Source of the DNA: Rhodothermaceae bacterium
Lineage (GTDB): Bacteria; Bacteroidota; Rhodothermia; Rhodothermales; JAHEMB01
Reading direction: 5' to 3'
DNA length: 13,157 bases
Assembly (NCBI GenBank): GCA_024643915.1
Contig: JAHEMB010000029.1
Location: forward strand, 1 to 13,157
The position numbers and the translations under genes are program-made. Positions within the stretch are counted from its first letter, which is position 1; each line of letters starts with the position of its first letter. Positions 5,755 to 13,100 of the stretch are shown piece by piece. A model generated the notes under the pieces. That model was not told the origin of the DNA. It did no database searches and was given only the letters and a program-made list of their open reading frames with translations.

Positions 5755-6771
5755 TTATTCGTAATCGTGCTCAAAGTATTCGATGCCGCGCATCGGGGTC
5801 GAGCCGTCTTTCTGGCGGATCCGGTCGGCAAGGCGCTTGGCGAAGACCTCTGCGGGGTCGTAGCCATAGTGGCGCAACAAGTGGTTCATGGCAATGACCT
5901 CGCAGATGACCGTGACGTTTTTGCCGGGGGTGATGGGCAACTTCACCATCGGCAGGTCCACGCCCAGAATCTCGTAGGTGTCTTCGATCATGCCGAGGCG
6001 GGTGTACTCTTCGTCGGCGTCCCAGAGTTGCATGCTCACCAACACCTCGACGCGCTTCTGGAAGCGGATGGCGCGGATGCCGAACATGGCGCGGATATCG
6101 ACGAGGCCGAGGCCGCGCACCTCCATGAAATGCTGCACCAGGTCGGTGCCGGAGCCCATCAACAGTTGCTCCTCTTTCTTGGTGACAATCACCACATCGT
6201 CGGCCACGAGGCGGTGGCCGCGCTCGACGAGGTCGAGGGCCACTTCGCTCTTCCCAATGCCTGCTTTCCCCATGAGCATCATCCCAATGCCATAAACATC
6301 GACGAGGGAGCCGTGGACGGTCACCTGCGGCGCGAACTGGTCGTTCAGGAAGTCACGCAGGAGGGCCATGAACTGCGTGGAAGGGATAGGCGTGCGGTAG
6401 AGCGGGATGCCTGCCTCGGTGGCCATCCCCACGAGGTCGAGGCCGAGGTCGTTGCTCTCGGTTAGGATGAGGCAGGGGACGTCGAACTGGATGAGATGGC
6501 GAAACGCCTCGCGTTGCTTGCCGGGGGGGAGGTGCTGGAGAAACTGGGTCTCCGTGTTGCCCAGCACTTGCACGCGCTGGTAGGTGAACAGATCGACGTA
6601 GCCGGCCAGGGCCAGGCCGGGGCGGTGCAGGTTGCTCTCGGTCACGGTGCGCAGCGCGGCGTCCACCTCATTGATGGCCTCCATCTCCACGCCCACCGCA
6701 GAGCGCAGTTGCTCCACCATGAAGGCCACGGTGATGGATTCCTTCCTGAAGGTCTTCGGCTGATGCGGCAT
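5755..6771 (-). CDS. hprK: HPr kinase/phosphorylase
   Basis: A 338-residue cytoplasmic enzyme that phosphorylates and dephosphorylates the regulatory serine of HPr (or Crh/NPr-like proteins), linking metabolism to carbon regulation. The N-terminal domain carries LHRPGLALAGYVDLF (48-62). The catalytic domain has His153 in VHGSLVDVYG, the P-loop GKAGIGKS (168-175), the acidic pair ADDVV (190-194), and the family signature EVRGLGLVDIRAMFG (217-231), all intact. The C-terminus (KLPITPGKNVTVICEVIA) is also typical. The ATG at 6771-6769 is 1 bp from the left arm of the inverted-repeat element, so its leader is repeat DNA with no Shine-Dalgarno sequence. A later start (M18 or nearby) is possible but would trim the first strand. 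No HPr or other PTS gene is visible nearby, so its target lies elsewhere. Confidence 0.95.
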   Translation of the reverse strand: MPHQPKTFRKESITVAFMVEQLRSAVGVEMEAINEVDAALRTVTESNLHRPGLALAGYVDLFTYQRVQVLGNTETQFLQHLPPGKQREAFRHLIQFDVPCLILTESNDLGLDLVGMATEAGIPLYRTPIPSTQFMALLRDFLNDQFAPQVTVHGSLVDVYGIGMMLMGKAGIGKSEVALDLVERGHRLVADDVVIVTKKEEQLLMGSGTDLVQHFMEVRGLGLVDIRAMFGIRAIRFQKRVEVLVSMQLWDADEEYTRLGMIEDTYEILGVDLPMVKLPITPGKNVTVICEVIAMNHLLRHYGYDPAEVFAKRLADRIRQKDGSTPMRGIEYFEHDYE

Positions 6772-6772
6772 G

Positions 6773-7242
6773 GCCGATTTTGGATTTTAGATTGCGGATT
6801 TTGGATTGTATGCTACGAAGATTGTTCCTCTACCTCCTTCTTCTATCACAGAGGACGAGATGACGGAAAAGGAATTCAAAGAGCGGACGAAACGGTACGC
6901 GTTGCGCGTAATTCGGCTCGTGGAGCGTTTGCCAAGGAACCAGTCCATCTCCGTGATCGGGCGTCAGCTTCTCAAGTCGAGCACCTCGGTTGCGGCCAAC
7001 TACCGCTCGGCCTGCCGCGCCCGCTCGCGCGCCGAGGTGATCTCGAAGCTCTCCATCGTCGCAGAAGAGGCTGATGAAAGTCTTTTCTGGATGGAGTTTC
7101 TGATCGAGACAGAAATCCTCCCCCAAGGAAAGCTCTACGATCTCATGAGAGAAGGCGACGAACTCCTGACGATGACCGGCGCCTCCATCAAGACGCTCCG
7201 CGCCTCCAATCCAAAATCGTAAATCCAAAATCCAAAATCGGC
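6773..7242. mobile_element. 470-bp inverted-repeat element carrying a four-helix-bundle gene
   Basis: The left arm (6773-6810) is GCC followed by heptamers GATTTTG, GATTTTA, GATTGCG, GATTTTG, GATTGTA. The right arm (7205-7242), in reverse complement, is GCC followed by GATTTTG, GATTTTG, GATTTAC, GATTTTG, GATTGGA. The 38-bp arms match at 33 positions. Between them lies one plus-strand gene, the only one in the window against the prevailing direction. The element exactly fills the space between the hprK ATG (6769-6771) and the moxR stop (7242-7244). No transposase is present and I see no clear target-site duplication. It resembles the layout of intervening sequences in 23S rRNA genes, where a hairpin stem encloses the same protein family. 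Mobility is inference. Confidence 0.55.
6860..7222 (+). CDS. Four-helix-bundle protein (S23 / 23S rRNA intervening-sequence protein family)
   Basis: A 120-residue, helix-only protein. It follows the S23/IVS family pattern: a first helix FKERTKRYALRVIRLVERLP (6-25), then IGRQLLKSSTSVAANYRSA (33-51), then SRAEVISKLSIVAEEADESL (56-75) with the WMEFLIE helix, and a last helix to about 113. The relatives are the ORFs in 23S rRNA intervening sequences and Avd, the retroelement accessory protein of diversity-generating retroelements, which form basic pentameric barrels that bind nucleic acid. No reverse transcriptase or variable repeat is in the window. I chose ATG 6860 because AGAGGA lies 5 nt upstream; an in-frame ATG at 6806 lies in the repeat arm. 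The last four residues, NPKS, and the stop are read from the right repeat arm. A weak TTTAGA/TATGCT promoter pair lies in the left arm. Confidence 0.85.
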   Translation: MTEKEFKERTKRYALRVIRLVERLPRNQSISVIGRQLLKSSTSVAANYRSACRARSRAEVISKLSIVAEEADESLFWMEFLIETEILPQGKLYDLMREGDELLTMTGASIKTLRASNPKS

Positions 7243-8237
7243 TAGGGGACTTCGACGGTTTCGAGGATGCGGCGGAGGAGGTCCTCGCTGGTGACTTCCT
7301 CGGCCTCGGCTTCGTAAGTGATGGCGAGGCGGTGGCGCATCACGTCGAGGGCGATGGAGCGCACGTCCTCGGGGGTTACGTAGGCGCGGTGCTGCAAAAA
7401 GGCGTGGGCGCGGGCCGCCAGGTTCAGGTTGATGGAGGCGCGTGGCGAGGCGCCGAACTCGATGAGTGGCTTCAGATTCGCCAGCCGGTACTGCCCCGGC
7501 TCTCGCGAGGCCATCACCAGATCGACGATGTAATGCTCCACGCGCTCGTCGATGTAGAGGTCGTTGAGGACGCCCCGCGCCGCGAGGATCTGCGCGGGCT
7601 GCACCACCGTCGGCACCTCCGGCAATTCGCCCGTGCGCGCCATGCGCCGCATGATCTCCAACTCCTCCTCACGCGACGGATACTCCACCTTGATCTTCAT
7701 CATGAAGCGGTCCACTTGCGCCTCGGGGAGGGGGTAGGTGCCCTCCTGCTCGATGGGGTTCTGGGTGGCGAGCACGAGGAACGGCTCTTCAAGGGGGAAG
7801 GTCTTCTCTCCGATAGTCACCTGCCGCTCCTGCATGCTTTCCAGCAGGGCGCTCTGCACCTTCGCCGGGGAGCGGTTGATCTCGTCGGCGAGGATGATGT
7901 TGGCGAAGATGGGGCCTTTCTTGATGAAGAAGCTGCCCTCTTTCTGGTTGTAAACGAGCGTGCCGAGGAGGTCGGCGGGCAGCAGGTCGGGGGTAAACTG
8001 GATGCGTTGGAAACGGGTGCCGATGGCGCGAGCGAGCGTGCTGACGGTGAGCGTTTTGGCCAGGCCGGGCACGCCTTCGAGCAGCACGTGGCCACCGCTG
8101 AGCAGGCCAATCAATAGACGCTCGACCATGTAATGCTGCCCCACCACCACCTGGTGGATGGCGGCGAGCAACTCTTCTACGAACGCGCTTTCCTGCTCAA
8201 TGCGCTCGTTAACGAGCGCCATATCGAACTGAGGCAT
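7242..8237 (-). CDS. MoxR-family AAA+ ATPase
   Basis: A 331-residue cytoplasmic AAA+ chaperone-like ATPase. Walker A is GVPGLAKT (55-62), Walker B is IILADEINRS (114-123), sensor 1 and the pore-side block is ATQNPIEQEGTYPLPEAQ with Asn160, the arginine finger region is QVDRFMMK, and sensor 2 is in ASPRASIN (Arg266). The lid domain ends LRRILETVEVP. MoxR proteins remodel partners, usually with a DUF58/von Willebrand-A protein encoded just downstream. Here the next gene downstream is the inverted-repeat element and then hprK, so no partner is adjacent. The frame is open to 8507, but that part crosses a repeat array and looks non-coding. I start at ATG 8237 (MPQFDMALVNERI); ATG 8222 is also possible. 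No Shine-Dalgarno sequence is seen. Confidence 0.92.
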   Translation of the reverse strand: MPQFDMALVNERIEQESAFVEELLAAIHQVVVGQHYMVERLLIGLLSGGHVLLEGVPGLAKTLTVSTLARAIGTRFQRIQFTPDLLPADLLGTLVYNQKEGSFFIKKGPIFANIILADEINRSPAKVQSALLESMQERQVTIGEKTFPLEEPFLVLATQNPIEQEGTYPLPEAQVDRFMMKIKVEYPSREEELEIMRRMARTGELPEVPTVVQPAQILAARGVLNDLYIDERVEHYIVDLVMASREPGQYRLANLKPLIEFGASPRASINLNLAARAHAFLQHRAYVTPEDVRSIALDVMRHRLAITYEAEAEEVTSEDLLRRILETVEVP

Positions 8238-8242
8238 ATTCA

Positions 8243-8333
8243 GAAGGAACCGAAGAAACGAAGCGTCGAAGAAACGAAGAGCGGCTGGAATGAAAGCTTT
8301 CTTCGATTCCTCGATTTCTCGTCTCGTCGTTTC
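8243..8333. repeat. Octameric inverted repeat array upstream of moxR
   Basis: The left arm reads in eights as GAAGGAAC, CGAAGAAA, CGAAGCGT, CGAAGAAA, CGAAGAGC (8243-8282), with CGAAGAAACGAAG repeated exactly at 8251-8263 and 8267-8279. The right arm (8298-8333) reads TTTCTTCG, ATTCCTCG, ATTTCTCG, TCTCGTCG, TTTC, which is the same unit family on the other strand. The arms are separated by 15 bp. The remainder of the 8238-8442 gap holds a TTCTCA/TGAGAA hairpin (8390-8407) and an imperfect GGTGGTCC/GGAACCACC pair, with no T-run and no gene. Confidence 0.6.
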
Positions 8334-8442
8334 ATACGTGGTCAGTCTTACGTCGTGGGTGGTCCTCCAACATCCTGAAGCGGTAGCTGTTCTCACTCGG
8401 TTGAGAAAACAAGGAACCACCGACAACGAGGAGGGACACAAT

Positions 8443-9753
8443 CTACAGCAATGTTGTCTCGGGCGCGTGCCCGAAGCGCTCCTGAAAGGCAGCTTTGATG
8501 CGATCAAGGCACTGGGGCACGATGAAGGGCTGGCCGACGAGCAGGATGCAGCCGCCGCGCCCGGCCCGGCACGCGCCGTACATCCCTTCGAGCGTCATTG
8601 TCTCCACCTGCTCCACCACAAAATCGACCTCGGCGCTGGAGCTGCGGGCGTCGTTGCGGAGGGAAGCGTGGGAGATAAGCAGGAGGGCGCCGAAAAGCTG
8701 CCAGTCCCTGCGGCGCGCCGCCCACACCAGCTTTTGCACCCGATGGTTTTCGCTGACGAGGTAGCGCACGAAGGGGCGGTAGCGACGCGGCAGAGCATCC
8801 AGGGCACGCGGCTGATCGAGAAAGTCGAGGTTGCGGAAGGAGGTGAGGCGGGGGAAGGCTTTACGCTGGAGGAGGGCGAGCGCCTTGTCGGCCCGCTCTT
8901 GCTGCTTGCGGTAGAAAGCCGGCGGACAGACCGGCCCACGCTCCACCTCTACCAGCCCCCACCCCAGCATGTCGCGCGCGGGCGACTCGACGGGCAGGTG
9001 ATCGAGCGAATCGGCATCGACGAGGGTGAAAGCGTAGGGACGCCCCGCCTCGGCGGCTACCACGTACGCCGCGCTGAACGGTTGCTCGGCGCATGCGGCA
9101 ATGACTTCACGCACGGCGCGCAGCAGCGCCGTCGTGCCGAAGGGCAGGGCGAAGCGGGCTTGCAATGCCCGCGCCGTTGCAACGCCGAGGGCGGCCAGGT
9201 AGGCGTCGAGGCAGGCAGGCTGCACTGTCGTGACGACGGCGACCTCGACCTGCACCTCCGCCGGCCCGAGGCGCCGTACCAGGTCCTCGACGAGGCAGGC
9301 CCACGACGTACCATCGGGGCGGTCCTGCCTCTCCTCGTCGCGTGCCCGGTCGAAGGTCCAGGGTGCCCGGCCGCCTTCAAACGCGACGCGGGAGACGCCG
9401 GCCCCAGCTCTGCGGACGGCTACCGCCGTGCCCTGCGCCAGCGACAGGCAGAGCGCGAAGCCGTCGAAATAGTGTGTGTGCTCGCCCAGCAAGCCAACGC
9501 TACCATGCGCAAAGGCCGCCTCCACAGGAGGCTCCGCCGCGCCGAAGCGCTCGGCCAGGAGAGCGCGGGCCCGGTCGGTGAGCTGCTCCGGGCGTAACGC
9601 CTCGCGCGCCTGGATGCGGTCGAGCGCCCGCAGCAGAGGCTTGATGAACGGCGGCGCACTGTCGTGCTCGGAATGGGGGGGGCGGTCGGCCATGAGGGTG
9701 CTGCGGTGAAAGGGGAGCGGTGTTACGTCTTTGCCCTCATGTGGTGCCGCCAT
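8443..9753 (-). CDS. Galactokinase-family (GHMP) protein with degenerate active site
   Basis: A 436-residue cytoplasmic protein of about galactokinase length. Alignment by eye: FAHGSVGLLGEHTHYFDGFAL (81-101) corresponds to the galactokinase signature around GEHTDYNDG; FGALLLISHASLRND (354-368) matches the conserved SHxSLRDD block; MYGACRAGRGGCILLV (391-406) matches the C-terminal GARMTGAGFGGC motif. Key parts are lost. The galactose-binding Asp of HTDY is His94. The ATP loop PxGxGLSSS is replaced by VTTVQPACLDAYLAALG. The region of the catalytic Asp (normally GxMDQ) reads EQPFSAAYVV. I infer it is not an active galactokinase; a sugar-sensing or other non-catalytic role like yeast Gal3 is one option. 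The reading frame is intact, so it is not an obvious pseudogene. Start: ATG 9753; ATG 9693 (MADRPPHSEH) is an alternative. Confidence 0.75.
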   Translation of the reverse strand: MAAPHEGKDVTPLPFHRSTLMADRPPHSEHDSAPPFIKPLLRALDRIQAREALRPEQLTDRARALLAERFGAAEPPVEAAFAHGSVGLLGEHTHYFDGFALCLSLAQGTAVAVRRAGAGVSRVAFEGGRAPWTFDRARDEERQDRPDGTSWACLVEDLVRRLGPAEVQVEVAVVTTVQPACLDAYLAALGVATARALQARFALPFGTTALLRAVREVIAACAEQPFSAAYVVAAEAGRPYAFTLVDADSLDHLPVESPARDMLGWGLVEVERGPVCPPAFYRKQQERADKALALLQRKAFPRLTSFRNLDFLDQPRALDALPRRYRPFVRYLVSENHRVQKLVWAARRRDWQLFGALLLISHASLRNDARSSSAEVDFVVEQVETMTLEGMYGACRAGRGGCILLVGQPFIVPQCLDRIKAAFQERFGHAPETTLL

Positions 9754-9818
9754 CTGTATTAAAAACAGCAGCTTCGAGATGAAGTGTCAACGGTTCGTCC
9801 TTGGCTTGACGATGCCTG

Positions 9819-9834
9819 TTACGCCTCAGCGTAA
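9819..9834. promoter_or_regulatory. Operator-like dyad TTACGC-CTCA-GCGTAA
   Basis: A perfect 6-bp inverted repeat with a 4-bp centre sits at about +1 to +17 of the predicted galactokinase-like transcript. In the RNA it could form a small hairpin at the 5' end. The position suits a repressor site. There is no T-run, so it is not a convincing terminator for the recR remnant. Confidence 0.4.
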
Positions 9835-9840
9835 ATACTA

Positions 9841-9869
9841 ATTGTAGGGGCCTGCGATGTATGATGCAA
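9841..9869 (-). promoter_or_regulatory. Probable promoter of the galactokinase-like gene
   Basis: On the minus strand, TTGCAT (9869-9864), a 17-bp spacer and TACAAT (9846-9841, a 5/6 -10 match) predict a start near 9834 and a leader of about 80 nt. A perfect TTGACA also occurs at 9790-9785, but nothing like a -10 stands at the right distance. The rest of 9754-10009 holds nothing else I can name. Confidence 0.45.
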
Positions 9870-10009
9870 AGGAAGATAGAATGAAGGGGCGCTTTTTTCG
9901 AGATCGTTGCTCCGGGAATTCTGTAAGAAGCTGCCTGGTAGCAAGGTCGAAGCCTTCTGCTGGCGGAAGCTTTATCAGAAAGCAGCCAATCTTTCGCTCC
10001 CCTTCGCGC

Positions 10010-10138
10010 CTACAGCACCCTCCGGCTTTTGATGGCGTGGGAGAGGACGGCCTCGTCGGCGTATTCGAGGTCGCTGCTGATGGGCAGGCCGCGCGCGAGG
10101 CGGGTGACACGCACCCCCACCCGCCTCGGCTCTTCTAG
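10010..10138 (-). pseudogene. recR: recR 3' remnant (C-terminal end of the RecR recombination mediator)
   Basis: In the frame ending at TAG 10012-10010, the last 42 codons read LEEPRRVGVRVTRLARGLP followed by ISSDLEYADEAVLSHAIKSR and a short tail. This is the RecR C-terminus, usually seen as GVKVTRLARGLPVGGDLEYADE. RecR normally has about 200 residues, with helix-hairpin-helix, zinc-finger and TOPRIM domains; none are encoded upstream. In this frame the sequence before about 10140 is just the shadow of the metallophosphoesterase gene, whose stop codon (10137-10135) overlaps the first codon of the remnant. The fragment has no start codon of its own. It marks a junction: either a genomic deletion/rearrangement or an assembly join. 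Confidence 0.75.
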
Positions 10139-13100
10139 TAATCTCTTTTCGCTGCCTCCTCCTCGGGCTGAACGCGCTGCACCTCCGCTGGAAAAGAGGG
10201 GGGCTGCTCTACGGCATCGTCGCTGTGGAGGAAGAGCTGCACCCTCCGGGTTTCGCTACGGTCCATTGTGCGGTCGAAGTAGGGCCGGTCCGGCCGGCCT
10301 TCCGTCCAGGCGCGCACGCGGAACCGGTTTTCGTCGAGGCTTTCGAGGCGCACCGTGTCCACTACGCCGTCGTACCCATGGATCTGCACGGTTTGCGCGA
10401 GCAGATCGTAAAAGGCATCGGCCATCTGAGGGAGCAGGGCGCGGCGTGCCTGCAATTCACGCAGCAGCCGGTCACGTTCAAGGGCCTGGTAGGCGGGCGG
10501 CAGCACCGATAGCGCGGCCACGAGTGCCGAATCGGAGAGGGTTTGCTGGAGCGCGCGGGCTTCATTAGTGAACACGGCGCGTGGCAGCGGCGAGAGCACG
10601 CGGTGGTCCAGCGGGTACCCGGACGAGGCAAGCCGATCCATAGGCGGCATCTCTGCAGAGAAGCCTACGTATCGCTCGAAAAACAGCGGCGACACTTTGG
10701 AGGCGACGCCGTCCGAGCGGGCGAAGGCCCAGTCGCGGTCACGGGGGATGGGCGCCCAACGGGCGCCGCCCGCCTCGTCGAAGCGGGCCCAGCGCCAGTT
10801 GTCCGAATGCCGGTCCCAATCCCCGACGAGGAAGTCGATGAGCCGGGCGCGCAGGTACGTGCGCGCGTCGGCGAAGCTGGACGGGTCCTCGCGGAGTTCT
10901 TCGAAGATATCGTCGCCGCCGAGGATGTGAGAGGAGCCTGCAAAGCCGGGTTGGCCGTCGTCACGCTCGTCGGGGCGGAGTTCGATCCATCCCACCCGCC
11001 CGGCAAAGTAGGGCCGGTAATCGCCGAGCCGCTCGTCGTTGGGCATCACCACCGGGCGGGGCCGCGCCACCAGCACGTCGGCGTCCCGCAGCAGCTCGGC
11101 GACGATCATCGCGCCGAGGGGGAACTGGGAGGCGAGCTGGTCCTCCAAAACCTGCCCCACCGTGGCCTTCGCCACTTCACTCTTCAGACCGCGCGTGGCC
11201 ACCTTGACGATGTTGCGGAACTGGTAGGTCAGGCCCTCGCCGGTGGTCAACCGGATGCCGACCGTCTGCATGCCTCCCGTCAGCTCCTCCACCGTTACGT
11301 CGGTGCCGAGGCTGTCGAGGTTCAGGACGGGGAGGCGGATGGGCACGTCCCACAGGTGCCGGTTCAGGTCGCCCAGCATAAAACGGTGCAGGGGGCCGGC
11401 GAGGTACGACGCCCCGGCAGTCGTCACCACCGAATCGGGGCGGAAATACAGCACCCGGGCCGGGACCGCCGGGGGCGGGATCTCAATGGCCTCGTCGGCC
11501 TCGGCAATGGGAGCGTCGGCGGGGAGGCGTTGCCGCGTCCACCAGGCGAAGCGGCGCGCGGCGACCGGTGGCTCGGTGGGCGTTGCCGCCTGCACGTTGG
11601 CCACTTCGCCGAGGGCCGTCGAATCGTCCTCGTTCGCCTCGGCCGAAGGCGTCAGCACGGGATCGTCGGGGGCCTCGGCGATGGTTTGCCCGTAGACGAT
11701 GTCAAACGTGTTCTCGCCCTGCGTCATGCAACTCCGCAGGGCCGCCTCCGATTCTCCGATACAGTTGAGCAGGCCCGGCTCGCCCGCAATCACGAAGAGG
11801 TCGACGGCGCCGTCTTTGCGGAAGAGGAGCATCATGTAGCCGGGGCGCTCCGCGCCGTAGTGCATCCCGGGGAGGGTACGGATGGACGACACCTTGCTGC
11901 CCGCGCCGCTCACCAGCATGTAGGCGGGGTCGCTCTCGGCCTGTCGCTCGATCACCTGTAACGAATGATCGTGCCCGCCCGCGAAGACAAGGGGGGGATG
12001 CGCTGCCGAGGCGAAGATCTGCTTCATGCCCTGCAGGAGTTTCTCGTACACGGGTGAGTTGAGATCCTGCACGATGGCCCCGGACTGCCGCAGCAAATAC
12101 TCGACGCCCCAGCTCCGGTAGCCCGGCACGATGGTGCCGTGCGGCCCGGCGGATTGATAGGGATGATGCGTCACGATGATGACGTGGCGATCTCCGGCGC
12201 CGTCGAGGGCGTCGGCCAGGCGCTCTAGGAAGACGGCCCGCTCTGCCGAGGAACGGTTGCGGAGGAACCAGTGGGTGTCCAGAAACACAAAGCGAACGTT
12301 GTCGCGCACGTCTCGGACGTAGGGACCGGGCCCCCCTGCTTCAGGCACGAGGTATGTGGCGAGACCGGCCTGATGCGCGATGTTGAGTTGGTCCGCCAGG
12401 TTGAGGATGCGGTTGAGGCCGCGCTCGGCGTTCGTGTTGCCCCAGTCGTGGTTGCCAGGCACGAAGAGGCCCAGCGTATTGAAACGCCGCGCTTCCGGGC
12501 CGCCGACGAGCGCGATCTGGTTCCACAACCGCGTCGAGTCTTGGGGAAAGGCGGGATGGTTGCGGTCGCGGACGCCCACGGGATAGACGAGGTCGCCCGC
12601 ATAGACGACCGAGACGGCCGAGTCACGGGCCAGGGCCGCCGACCAATGTTCGACATCGAACTGGAGAGCTTCGAGCAAGGGGGTACGCTCGGCCTTGGTG
12701 GCGCCGGCATCCCCGATGATAAACACCACTTCGTCCACCGCATCAAGGGCGGGAAGCGGGGCCGGCTCGATGGGAGGGACTTCGACGGGCGCCAGGGGCC
12801 GCAGCCCGGCGATGAAAGCGACGAGAACGGCCAGCCCGACGAGGGCAGTTGCGCCGAGATCGGTGTAGGAGAGCGCGCGGCTTTTCACCGCCCGCAGGGC
12901 CAGCGCCGTGACCGCGAGGAACGCCAGCGCCGAGCCGATGATGGCACCGGACCACATGCCTTCCCCGCTGCGCCAGAGCAACAGCCCCAGCAACCCCCCC
13001 ACCACGACGCCACCCACCAGGCCGACCAGCCCCCGCAGCACGGCACGCAGGAAGCGGTGCGGCATGCGGTAGGCTAGATAGCCGCCCGCGAGGAGGCCGA

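Noticed and set aside
6860..7222. A diversity-generating retroelement (Avd is a relative of this protein)
   Set aside because: No reverse transcriptase, template repeat or variable repeat is visible in the window.
8390..8407. Intrinsic terminator after the galactokinase-like gene
   Set aside because: A 6-bp TTCTCA/TGAGAA hairpin with no following T-run on the minus strand.
8238..8507. N-terminal extension of MoxR to 8507
   Set aside because: It crosses the octamer array and the galactokinase-like stop, and the family's usual start lies at 8237.
8290..9597. Plus-strand open frame (435 codons) antisense to the galactokinase-like gene
   Set aside because: A shadow frame. The minus strand carries recognisable GHMP-family blocks; the plus frame has none.
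9857..10138. Plus-strand 93-codon frame over the recR remnant
   Set aside because: Its second half is the complement of the RecR C-terminal coding sequence; the rest is intergenic noise.
10543..11961. Plus-strand open frame (472 codons) antisense to the metallophosphoesterase gene
   Set aside because: No domains, biased composition, and directly opposite a gene with all five phosphoesterase motifs.
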